9,068 bases of DNA from JBMFOH01 sp049969715 [NCBI: bacterium] (GTDB taxonomy: Bacteria > DUMJ01). A model generated the notes under the pieces. That model worked only from the letters and a program-made list of their open reading frames with translations, ran no database searches and was not told the DNA's origin. A program made the translations under genes and the position numbers. Below are positions 1 to 6,825 of the stretch, in pieces. Position 1 is the first letter of the stretch. The number at the start of each line of letters is the position of its first letter. The stretch is taken from the NCBI GenBank assembly GCA_049969715.1, contig JBMFOH010000045.1, forward strand, positions 1 through 9,068. The letters are read 5' to 3'.

Positions 1-1
1 G

Positions 2-67
2 TATAAAATGTTGTATACTAACTTTTACCAGGATTACCCTCCAGAGGGGGGAGTAATTCTAATTTGA
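2..67 (+). CDS. Possible C-terminal tail of a transposase (partial)
   Basis: This frame is open from the window edge to TGA at 65-67 and encodes 21 residues, including YTNFYQDYPPEGG. The stop lies inside the proposed terminal inverted repeat, a layout common in compact insertion sequences. The fragment is too short to assign to a family, and a chance open frame of this length is quite possible. The support is positional: it ends at an element boundary, and an open frame in the same orientation starts just inside the matching end on the right of the window. Confidence 0.3.
   Translation, partial: YKMLYTNFYQDYPPEGGVILI
31..59 (+). other. Hairpin near the 3' end of the insertion sequence
   Basis: Bases 31-42 pair with 48-59 (11 of 12 positions including two G-U pairs, one C-A mismatch at 38/52) around a five-base loop. 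No run of T follows, so it does not look like a standard intrinsic terminator. It contains the GGGGAG sequence that could serve as ribosome-binding site for the TTG at 64. It may limit readthrough or translation out of the element; this is inference. Confidence 0.45.
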
Positions 68-77
68 GTAATTTCTG
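58..77 (-). repeat. Terminal inverted repeat, left copy
   Basis: Read on the minus strand from 77 to 58 it begins CAGAAATTACTCA and matches 8959-8978 at 17 of 20 positions; the mismatches are at repeat positions 14, 15 and 17. Similarity stops at both ends of this block, which fixes the likely outer boundary of the element at base 77. Confidence 0.55.
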
Positions 78-603
78 TGGTCAGGAGGCAATAGAAAAAG
101 CAAAGACTCTTTCTCCAGATGTAATTATTATGGATATAAGGATGCCTATAATGGATGGGATAGAGGCAACAAAGAATATAACATCTATGAATCCTTCTAC
201 CAAGGTGATAGCCTTTTCTGTATATGAAGATGAAAACCTTTTACTTCAGATGATACAAGCGGGTGCGGTTGGATACATATTAAAAGATATTACCTTAGAG
301 AACCTTATTAGAGCTATAAAAAACTGTCACAGTGGTCATGCCATGTTAAATCCTAAGATAGCACGAAAGATATTAGAACTTATGGTAAAAGGAGGTATAG
401 ATCCATCGTTAGAGGCGCTTACCCCTAGGGAGGTAGAGATATTAAGAGAGGTTGCTAATGGAAGGTCTAACAGAGAGATAGCAAAGAAGTTCTTTGTAAG
501 TGAAAGTACGGTCAAGACTCATATTGCAAATATATTCCAGAAGCTAAATATCCATAGCAGGGCGGAAGCAATATCTTACGCTATAAAGAAAGGTATTGTT
601 TGA
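78..603 (+). pseudogene. NarL/LuxR-type response regulator, 5' end lost
   Basis: The remnant encodes most of a receiver domain followed by a LuxR-type helix-turn-helix. Counting from the TTG at base 64, the phosphoacceptor Asp is residue 24 (VIIMDIRMP), the Ser of the signalling patch is at 52 (AFSVYED), the conserved Lys is at 74 (YILKD), and the DNA-binding domain runs from about 116 to 179 (LTPREVEIL, then SESTVKTHI). The family normally has about 50 more N-terminal residues carrying the first beta strand and the Asp-Asp pair that binds Mg2+. None of the three upstream frames encodes them, so phosphorylation should fail. Homology begins at GQEAIEKA, directly after the proposed insertion-sequence end. 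The TTG at 64 could start a residual protein, but it lies inside the element. An intact DNA-binding domain might still act without phosphorylation. It ends 4 bases from the convergent gene at 608. The partner kinase and targets are unknown. Confidence 0.75.
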
Positions 604-607
604 TTTT

Positions 608-1423
608 TTAGTTTAGTGATATAAACCACTTGTCTTTAGTAAAGACAAGATATCTCTCAGAGATAAAGTTCAAAGGTTTTTCGGCGATAGTAAAGTTTTC
701 ACTCAGTATAGAAAGTGGCTTCTCTAGTCCGATGATCTTTGCGTCATAAGAACTAGATGCCATCTTATAGAAGGCCCTTCCGATGTCCTCATACTCCTTT
801 ATGCTCATTCTGTACCTAAATCCTACTCTTGCTCTAGGATTTGTACTTCCAACATCTCTTGGTAGAACATATTCGGGAAAGATTCCAATTGTCCAGAGGC
901 ATATATCTCCTATCCTCTTATATATGGGAAACCTTACCTCTTCATTTACCATATCTGCTAGACGTATCATATCAGCGATGTCTATATCAGAGAACCTTAG
1001 TTTTCTAAGTCCTTTCTTTCCCTTAGCTACATAGTATATAGTCTGACTCTCCGTCCTCGTAAATGAGACAAGCATATTTATAAGATACTCGAAAATATCT
1101 TCATCTTCTATGAGTTCTCTTACCTTTTCTACATCAAATACTGGGATCTTATGATACCTATCTCTTTCCATAGTATAGAGCTCACCTCTTAGGTCCTTTC
1201 TTGCTCTAATCATTAGTATAGTAAAGAAGAGCTTAGGAGAGACCTTTATCATTATATCCTCGTCACCTATTATTCTGTTGAATAGCCTTTCATCTTCTAA
1301 CATCCCTCTTATTATATCTTCATCATTCCTGATAATCTCTAGCCTATCTTTAAGGCTAGGAGCTACCGTTTCTACCACAAACAATAGGTCGCTATCAGAG
1401 AGTTTTAAGTATTCTCTCTCCAT
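608..1423 (-). CDS. Unrecognised conserved-looking protein, last gene of the pilus-motor operon
   Basis: This 271-residue protein is not one I can assign to a named family. It is rich in charged and aliphatic residues, looks soluble and mostly helical, and has no signal peptide, P-loop or cysteine cluster. The motif DEDI occurs three times (about residues 34-37, 54-57 and 107-110), each time in a helix-like stretch, for example RNDEDIIRG. The most hydrophobic stretch is about 170-188 (GDICLWTIGIFPEY), more likely a core helix than a membrane span. The start is well supported: AAAGGAGGT stands four bases before the ATG. The first 19 bases overlap the end of birA, so translation is probably coupled. 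Position as last gene of the gmk-pilB-pilT-pilC-birA operon is the only hint to function. Low-complexity features are absent and codon use resembles the neighbours, so I consider it a real gene. Confidence 0.85.
   Translation of the reverse strand: MEREYLKLSDSDLLFVVETVAPSLKDRLEIIRNDEDIIRGMLEDERLFNRIIGDEDIMIKVSPKLFFTILMIRARKDLRGELYTMERDRYHKIPVFDVEKVRELIEDEDIFEYLINMLVSFTRTESQTIYYVAKGKKGLRKLRFSDIDIADMIRLADMVNEEVRFPIYKRIGDICLWTIGIFPEYVLPRDVGSTNPRARVGFRYRMSIKEYEDIGRAFYKMASSSYDAKIIGLEKPLSILSENFTIAEKPLNFISERYLVFTKDKWFISLN
629..649. other. Perfect 9-bp hairpin between two converging reading frames
   Basis: CTTGTCTTT (629-637) and AAAGACAAG (641-649) are perfect inverted repeats around a three-base loop. 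The hairpin lies inside the last codons of the minus-strand gene, 26 bases past the stop of the plus-strand response-regulator remnant. Neither strand has a T-run directly after it, so it is not a clear intrinsic terminator, but it is the only strong structure where the two transcripts meet and could slow polymerase from either side. Confidence 0.4.
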
Positions 1424-2163
1424 CTATACCTCCTTTCTACCCTATATAATTCCTCTGTAGAGTAAATTCTTCTTTTTCTTCCATCTCTAGTCTCCACTAT
1501 TAGTGCTCCATCTGAGGCTAGGTCAATTACAATCCCTTCTTCTTTAGGGATTTCGTATCCTGCTATCTTTTTCCCTAAGATGTCACAAGACCTTTTCCAT
1601 TCATTTATTAGTCTCTCATCTCCATTTATAAATCCCTCAAGGCCAAGAGAAAACTCTCTCAATATACTCAGTAGGATATCATCCTTTCTGTTCTCTTTTC
1701 CTATTATCTGGTATAGAGATATTGGCATATCTAACCAAGAGGGGAAACTCTTCTGGTTTATATTTATCCCAATTCCTATTATAACAAATTTCCCTCGGTC
1801 CTCTCCAAGGATACCCCCCAATTTTTTCCCGTTAAATATAATATCATTAGGCCATTTTAGCTTAATAGGAATGCCTGTTGCAGAAATAATACCTCTTCTT
1901 ACCATAACCCCAGCCAGGATAGAGAGTAAAGATGATTTATATATAAAACCTCCATCTAGAATGAGAGAGAATGTAAGAGAATTATCGTCTGAAAACCATC
2001 TATTCTCTCCTTTGCCTCTCCCTGCCCATTGTTCTTCTGCCTCAACTATTATATCCCTTTCTCCAAGTCTACCTAACATATAGGCAACGTCCATAGTAGA
2101 TGAAACTCTATATAGCGATATAATCTTCTTAAATGGTGGAATATTTATGGGAACTTCTCTCAT
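1405..2163 (-). CDS. birA: Biotin--[acetyl-CoA-carboxylase] ligase, monofunctional
   Basis: The enzyme activates biotin with ATP to biotinyl-AMP and attaches it to a lysine of a biotin carrier protein, for example in acetyl-CoA carboxylase, in the cytoplasm. The 252 residues cover the catalytic domain and a C-terminal SH3-like domain (about 197-250). Key motifs are the substrate loop EQWAGRGKGENRW (44-56), KWPND (103-107), KLGGIL (114-119) and IIGIGININ (128-136). There is no N-terminal helix-turn-helix, so unlike E. coli BirA it should not repress biotin genes. The usual STN near the start of the domain is STM here (22-24), a small deviation. It begins 8 bases after the pilC stop without a clear ribosome-binding site, which suggests coupling to pilC; the next internal Met would remove the STM motif, so the first ATG is preferred. 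No carboxylase or carrier gene is present here, so its place among pilus genes is unexplained. Confidence 0.9.
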   Translation of the reverse strand: MREVPINIPPFKKIISLYRVSSTMDVAYMLGRLGERDIIVEAEEQWAGRGKGENRWFSDDNSLTFSLILDGGFIYKSSLLSILAGVMVRRGIISATGIPIKLKWPNDIIFNGKKLGGILGEDRGKFVIIGIGININQKSFPSWLDMPISLYQIIGKENRKDDILLSILREFSLGLEGFINGDERLINEWKRSCDILGKKIAGYEIPKEEGIVIDLASDGALIVETRDGRKRRIYSTEELYRVERRYRWRENT

Positions 2164-2171
2164 AAAAGAGG

Positions 2172-3392
2172 CTATAATTTCCCGACCGTCTGAATGATTT
2201 GGAATATGGGCATATACATAGAAATTACTATAAAGCCTATTATGCCCCCTATAAATACTATCAATATTGGCTCTACTAAGGAGGTAATAGTAGCAATCAT
2301 TGTATTTAGCTCTTCATCATAGTAAAGGCCAACCCTTTCTAGCATTTCATCAACTACCCCGCTTTCTTCTCCTACAACAGTCATATATCCAAGCATTGGA
2401 GGAAAGAGGATATTACCTACAAAGGATGCTGATAGCTGTCCTCCTTCTGTAACCTTCTGTTTTGCCCTTTCTACTGCCTCCATATATGGTGTACTGTCCA
2501 TTGTATCCTTAACTACCTCTAGAGCTGTCACTAGTGGGACACCTCCAGAGATGAGCATGCTTAGTGTATGGCAGAGTCTAGATATCACTATAAGTCTGAC
2601 GAATCTTCCAATGATAGGAATCTTTAGAACAAATCTATCCCATATCCCTTTCCCCTTTGGCTTTGATGTGAAGACCCTGAAGAGGAGATATACTACTATC
2701 ACTATAGAGGCAATGACATACCAGTAAGACCTTAAGGAACTACTAACCCCCATCACTATCTTTGTTGGCAGAGGTAATGGAGCATTAAATGATGTAAGCA
2801 GATTAAGAAAGGTTGGTAATACATAGGTAAGAAGGAAGATTACCATTACAATGGCAATTATAATAATTGCCAGAGGATAAGCAGCAGCACTCTTTATCTT
2901 TCTAGCGGTATCCTCATTCTTTTCATAGTAAGAGGCGAGTCTGTCGAATATGATGTCGAGAAAACCTCCTGTCTCTCCTACCCTCACAAGACTTACATAC
3001 AATCTAGGGAATATATCTCTATGTTTATTTAATGCCTGAGATAGAGCAGTTCCTGATTCTACCTCTCTTCTTATATCTCCTATGGCTAGTTTTAACTTTC
3101 TATTTCTGGCCTCTTCTTCAAGGATACTTAAAGCTCTGCTCAAGGCAACCCCTGCTTTAAGCATTGTAGCAAACTGCCTGGTAAATACTACAAGGTCATG
3201 AAGGGAAACACGCTCCATACCTATAAGCATCTTCTGAAGGTCGATGCCAACTGGCTTTGGCTTTATTGAGACGACTATAAATCCTTGGGCTTGTAGTGTC
3301 TTTACTGCAGTAACATCATCTTCCCCGTTTATAATCCCTTCTTTCCACTGACCGGTCTTTTTTTCTCTTGCCCTATATACAAATTCCTGCAT
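2172..3392 (-). CDS. pilC: Type IV pilus inner-membrane platform protein PilC (GspF family)
   Basis: PilC is the polytopic membrane protein on which the PilB and PilT hexamers act to add or remove pilin subunits. The 406 residues are full length. There is a cytoplasmic N-terminal region, then two GspF repeats at about 67-190 and 270-392, each starting with a similar motif (FTRQFATMLKAG at 70-81; LCHTLSMLISGG at 273-284) and carrying VGETGG (138-143) and VGEESG (340-345). Membrane segments are visible at about 172-195, 222-241 and 374-396. The start codon overlaps the pilT stop by one base (TAATG), and GGAGGT lies a short way upstream inside pilT, so the start is secure and coupled. GspF of type II secretion is very similar; the adjacent pilT favours a pilus, as type II secretion systems usually lack a retraction ATPase. 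Confidence 0.94.
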   Translation of the reverse strand: MQEFVYRAREKKTGQWKEGIINGEDDVTAVKTLQAQGFIVVSIKPKPVGIDLQKMLIGMERVSLHDLVVFTRQFATMLKAGVALSRALSILEEEARNRKLKLAIGDIRREVESGTALSQALNKHRDIFPRLYVSLVRVGETGGFLDIIFDRLASYYEKNEDTARKIKSAAAYPLAIIIIAIVMVIFLLTYVLPTFLNLLTSFNAPLPLPTKIVMGVSSSLRSYWYVIASIVIVVYLLFRVFTSKPKGKGIWDRFVLKIPIIGRFVRLIVISRLCHTLSMLISGGVPLVTALEVVKDTMDSTPYMEAVERAKQKVTEGGQLSASFVGNILFPPMLGYMTVVGEESGVVDEMLERVGLYYDEELNTMIATITSLVEPILIVFIGGIIGFIVISMYMPIFQIIQTVGKL

Positions 3393-4483
3393 TATCTAAT
3401 TTTACCTCCTACTGCCTTTAGTGCCTCCTCCCTATTTGTAATATTATTAATAAAATCATCCCAAGAGATCTCTTCTCTTTTATATAGAGAGACAAGAGAT
3501 TGATCCATAGTAGTCATTCCAAATTGACTTCCTGTCTGGATAAAATTAGGGATCATATAGATCTTTCCTTCTCGTATTAGATTCCTTACTGCTGGGGTGG
3601 CAATTAGATACTCGATTGCTACTACCCTCCCGCTCAACATATCATTAGCAATGACCTTTTCTGGTCTTTTTGGAAGTAGCCTCTGTGATATAACTGCCTC
3701 TAGAGTATTACTCAGTTGTAATTTTATCTGTTCCTGCTGATGAGGAGGGAATACATCTATTATTCTTTCTATAGTCTGAGAGGCGTTGTTTGTGTGAAGT
3801 GTAGCAAAGACTAGATGTCCTGTCTCTCCAGCAGTGATAGCAGCCTGAATTGTCTCTAGGTCTCTCATCTCACCTATAAGGATTACATCGGGGTCCTCTC
3901 TCAGTGCTGCCCTTAAGGCGTTTACGAAAGAAAGTGTATCACTCCCTACCTCCCTTTGGTTTACTATACTCTTCTTATGGGAATATATATACTCTATAGG
4001 GTCCTCTATAGTCACTATGTGACAATCTCTAGTCTCATTTATAAGGTCTATTAATGAGGCTAGAGTAGTAGATTTACCACTTCCTGTTGGTCCAGTGACG
4101 AGGACTAACCCCTTATTTTTTTTCGTTAGCTCTTCGAGATATTTTGGTAATCCCAACTCCTCAAGTCTTGGTATATTAAATGAGATCCCTCTTATGGCTA
4201 TACCGATTGAACCTCTCTGATGGTATATGTTTACTCTGAACCTACCAACCCTAGATAGTCCATAGGAGAAATCTATCTCCTTTTCGTTTTCAAACCTTTC
4301 CCTCTGCCTCTGATTCATCAGAGAATAAGCCAGAGTCTTAGTATCTTCAGGGGTAAGATTAGGAAACTCTGTTCTAACTAACCTTCCATATATCCTCAAC
4401 ATAGGAGGAACCCCAACTGTAAGGTGGAGATCAGAGGCGTTTCTTTCCTGTAAAAGTTTCAGAAGATCTTCTATTAACATCAT
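3392..4483 (-). CDS. pilT: Type IV pilus retraction ATPase PilT
   Basis: PilT is a hexameric cytoplasmic ATPase that powers pilus disassembly, and so twitching motility and often DNA uptake. The 363 residues are of usual length. Motifs in order: Walker A GPTGSGKST (131-139), the Asp box around TIEDPIEY (158-165), Walker B DPDVILIGE (197-205) with the catalytic Glu, the His box TGHLVFATLHTNN (221-233) and the C-terminal AVRNLIREGK (298-307), the signature found in PilT but not in PilB. The linker at about 271-285 is somewhat longer than in proteobacterial PilT. It overlaps pilB by four bases (ATGA). Two ATGs stand in tandem at 4483 and 4480; AGAGGA is three bases before the first and six before the second, so the second may be the true start and the protein one residue shorter. 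Confidence 0.95.
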   Translation of the reverse strand: MMLIEDLLKLLQERNASDLHLTVGVPPMLRIYGRLVRTEFPNLTPEDTKTLAYSLMNQRQRERFENEKEIDFSYGLSRVGRFRVNIYHQRGSIGIAIRGISFNIPRLEELGLPKYLEELTKKNKGLVLVTGPTGSGKSTTLASLIDLINETRDCHIVTIEDPIEYIYSHKKSIVNQREVGSDTLSFVNALRAALREDPDVILIGEMRDLETIQAAITAGETGHLVFATLHTNNASQTIERIIDVFPPHQQEQIKLQLSNTLEAVISQRLLPKRPEKVIANDMLSGRVVAIEYLIATPAVRNLIREGKIYMIPNFIQTGSQFGMTTMDQSLVSLYKREEISWDDFINNITNREEALKAVGGKIR

Positions 4484-6147
4484 TGTTCCTCTACATATAC
4501 TGTTCTTAAGATCTCTTTATAGGTGGTAATTCCTTCTTTTACCTTCATTCTGGCATCATCCCACAGTGTGACCATCCCCTTACTGACAGCTACCTTCTTT
4601 ATCTCATTGGCTGGTTTTTTGTCTACAATCATTCCCCTTATCTGGTCATCCACTACAAGTAACTCAAATATTCCAATCCTTCCCCTGTATCCGGTATGCC
4701 TACATGCCTCACACCCCTTTCCTTCATAGAGGGTATCAGATTCTGTCAACCTTAATACCTTTTCCTCCTCTTCTGTAGGTTCTTTTACTGTCTTACACCT
4801 CTGACATATCCTTCTAGACAATCTCTGGGCAAGGACTGCTATAAGCGAGGAAGATATTAGATACGGTTCTATCCCCATATCTAGAAGTCTAGCTATGGCT
4901 CCTGCTGAATCATTGGTATGGACTGTACTTAATACAAGATGCCCTGTTAATGCTGCTTGGACTGCTATTTCTGCTGTCTCCCTATCTCTTATCTCTCCAA
5001 CCATAATTATATCTGGGTCCTGTCTTAAGATGCTTCTAAGTCCATTGGCAAACGTGAGACCTACCTTTGGATTTATCTGGATCTGATTTATCCCTGAAAG
5101 TTGATATTCTACTGGGTCTTCTATGGTGATAATATTCTTCTCTGGGGTGCTGATCCTACTAAGGGCAGAGTATAGGGTAGTTGTCTTTCCACTACCTGTT
5201 GGTCCAGTAACTAGTATCATTCCATAGGGACGTTGTATCAACTGATCAAATAGCTTAAGCATATTCTCGGAGAAGCCTAACCTTTCAAGCCCTATAAGTG
5301 GGGAGCTCCTATCTAGGAGTCTCATAACTACCTTTTCTCCATACATAATGGGCAGGGTAGAGACTCTAAAATCTACTATTCTTCCTCCTGTTGTAACCCT
5401 AAACCTTCCATCTTGGGGAAGACGTCTCTCGGCAATATCCATATTTGAGAGGATCTTTATCCTGGCAACTAGGGTAGGGAATATTCTCTTGGGGGGAGAC
5501 ATCACATCGTGAAGTACCCCATCTACCCTAAATCTTACCTTAACCTCATTCTCCCTAGGTTCAATATGAATATCACTAGCCCCTTCCTGTACTGCTTGAC
5601 TTATGGTAAGGTTTACTAGCCTTACTACTGGAGCCTCATCCTCCAAGATCTCTACTGTAACCTCTGTTTCCTCCTCTGGAGCACCAATATCTAGAAGTGT
5701 CTGTTCTATTCCCGTCTGGATAGTATAGATTCTATCTAATGCCTTTTCTATCTGCTTTTCCGACACAAGGACAGGATCAACCTCTCTACCTGTAATTATC
5801 CTTACGTCATCTAAAGCATAGATGTTCACTGGATTTGCCATTCCTATTATGATCTTATCCCCGTCGATCCTTATTGGAATAAGCTTATACCTTCTACTTA
5901 TATGTTCAGGGATGAGCTTTACTAATTCAGGGTCTATACTTACAGTATCTAGGTCTACGTATGGAACGTTATATATCTCTGCTAATGCAGAGTAGAGATC
6001 TTCTTCGTTTATTGCTCCCATTTTATATAGTATATCACCTAGTTTTTCACCTGTTTTCTGTTGAATAGCTAAAGCTCTATTTATGGTGTCTTCATCTACA
6101 AGATGTCTTTCTATTAATATGTCTCCAATCCTTTTTTTCTGATTCAT
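4480..6147 (-). CDS. pilB: Type IV pilus extension ATPase PilB (GspE family)
   Basis: PilB is the hexameric ATPase that drives pilin polymerisation through PilC. The 555 residues hold an N-terminal MshEN/GspE_N domain (about 5-145), then the motor: Walker A GPTGSGKTT (315-323), Asp box TIEDPVEY (341-348), Walker B DPDIIMVGE (377-385), His box TGHLVLSTVHTND (401-413) and a zinc-binding tetracysteine (C448, C451, C479, C482) typical of PilB/GspE. The MshEN part contains two c-di-GMP-type motifs: RIGDIL...LVDED...Q (6-29, with His15 in place of the usual Gly) and KLGDILYKMGAINEEDLYSAL (35-55), so control by c-di-GMP is plausible but unproven. The ATG overlaps the gmk TGA by four bases (ATGA), with AAGGGAG three bases upstream. 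Alone it could be GspE of type II secretion; the neighbouring PilT argues for a pilus. Confidence 0.94.
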   Translation of the reverse strand: MNQKKRIGDILIERHLVDEDTINRALAIQQKTGEKLGDILYKMGAINEEDLYSALAEIYNVPYVDLDTVSIDPELVKLIPEHISRRYKLIPIRIDGDKIIIGMANPVNIYALDDVRIITGREVDPVLVSEKQIEKALDRIYTIQTGIEQTLLDIGAPEEETEVTVEILEDEAPVVRLVNLTISQAVQEGASDIHIEPRENEVKVRFRVDGVLHDVMSPPKRIFPTLVARIKILSNMDIAERRLPQDGRFRVTTGGRIVDFRVSTLPIMYGEKVVMRLLDRSSPLIGLERLGFSENMLKLFDQLIQRPYGMILVTGPTGSGKTTTLYSALSRISTPEKNIITIEDPVEYQLSGINQIQINPKVGLTFANGLRSILRQDPDIIMVGEIRDRETAEIAVQAALTGHLVLSTVHTNDSAGAIARLLDMGIEPYLISSSLIAVLAQRLSRRICQRCKTVKEPTEEEEKVLRLTESDTLYEGKGCEACRHTGYRGRIGIFELLVVDDQIRGMIVDKKPANEIKKVAVSKGMVTLWDDARMKVKEGITTYKEILRTVYVEEQ

Positions 6148-6743
6148 ACACTCCCTTCTTTTAATCTAGAACTTTTACATCTCTCTGCCATCACAATGGA
6201 AGCGATAAGTTTCCCACTTACCGCTATAGAATCATTCACTATAGTATAATTATACCACTTCCACTGTTTACATTCATCCTTGGCATTGTTATATCTCTCC
6301 TCGATACTCTTATGATCCTCTGTCCCTCTCTTATTCAGACGCTCTATCAATGCATCAAAGGATGGAGGTAATATGAATACAAAAACCCCTTCGGGGAAAA
6401 TCTCTTTTACCCTCCTTGCTCCCTGGGTATCTATCTCAAGGAGTACATCCTCCCCCAGTTTCAACTTCTGTTCCACATACCTTCTAGGGGTTCCGTAGAG
6501 ATTACTATGAACCCTAGCCCATTCTAAGAATTCTCCCTTTTCTCTCATAGAGATGAATTCGTCCTCTGTTACAAAAAAATATTCCTTTCCATTCGTTTCG
6601 TTCTCCCTGGGAGGCCTTGTTGTATACGATATAGAAAGATAAACGTCTGGGACTAATTTTAATGCCTCTTTAATTACTGTACCCTTTCCCACCCCTGAAG
6701 GACCTGAAACCACAAATAAAATTCCCTCTTTCTTGATAACCAT
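6144..6743 (-). CDS. gmk: Guanylate kinase
   Basis: The enzyme phosphorylates GMP to GDP with ATP, an essential step in guanine nucleotide supply, in the cytoplasm. From the ATG at 6743 it has 199 residues, the usual length. Motifs: P-loop SGPSGVGKGT (13-22), GMP-binding SYTTRPPRENE (39-49), EFLEWA (71-76), YGTPRR (83-88), DVLLEIDTQGAR (99-110) and the lid region RGTEDHKSIEERY (139-151). I chose ATG 6743 because MVIKKEGILFVVSG fits the family N-terminus. There is no good ribosome-binding site before it; a TTG at 6767 in the same frame would add eight residues and also lacks one. It is the first gene of the operon and overlaps pilB by four bases, so pilus-motor expression is tied to a housekeeping gene. 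Confidence 0.93.
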   Translation of the reverse strand: MVIKKEGILFVVSGPSGVGKGTVIKEALKLVPDVYLSISYTTRPPRENETNGKEYFFVTEDEFISMREKGEFLEWARVHSNLYGTPRRYVEQKLKLGEDVLLEIDTQGARRVKEIFPEGVFVFILPPSFDALIERLNKRGTEDHKSIEERYNNAKDECKQWKWYNYTIVNDSIAVSGKLIASIVMAERCKSSRLKEGSV

Positions 6744-6781
6744 AATAATTGATTCAACTAACCCCAAACCATCTAATTTTG

Positions 6782-6794
6782 TGATATTATATCA
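6782..6794. promoter_or_regulatory. Bidirectional extended -10 palindrome between gmk and rqcH
   Basis: TGATATTATATCA is a perfect palindrome around a central T. Read on the plus strand it gives TGA-TATTAT, and on the minus strand TGA-TATAAT, in both cases an extended -10 (TGn plus hexamer). No good -35 is seen 16-18 bases upstream on either strand, which extended -10 promoters tolerate. Predicted leaders are about 30 bases for rqcH and about 36 for gmk from its ATG. It could equally be bound by a repressor that controls both directions. Confidence 0.45.
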
Positions 6795-6825
6795 AAAAAT
6801 AAAGAAGAAGGGAAGAATTATTTGG

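Larger units (their letters stand above)
1..77 (+). mobile_element. 3' end of an insertion sequence, cut by the window edge
   Basis: The last 20 bases (58-77) form an imperfect inverted repeat with 8959-8978 near the other end of the window: the first 13 bases, CAGAAATTACTCA, are identical and 17 of 20 match. Response-regulator homology starts at base 78-79, exactly where the shared sequence stops, as expected at an insertion boundary. The segment also holds a hairpin (31-59) and an open frame ending TGA at 65-67, 10 bases from the proposed element end. No ATG or GTG is present on the opposite strand, so this is more likely the 3' than the 5' end of the element. The family is not identified. 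Confidence 0.55.

Noticed and set aside
1580-2083. Open plus-strand frame of 167 codons opposite birA
   Set aside because: It is antisense to a gene with clear biotin-ligase motifs, and its product is low-complexity (Ser/Pro/Ile-rich), as expected from the reverse of purine-rich coding DNA.
2172-6147. Type II secretion system rather than type IV pilus
   Set aside because: PilB/GspE and PilC/GspF alone are ambiguous, but a full-length PilT with the AVRNLIREGK signature is encoded between them.
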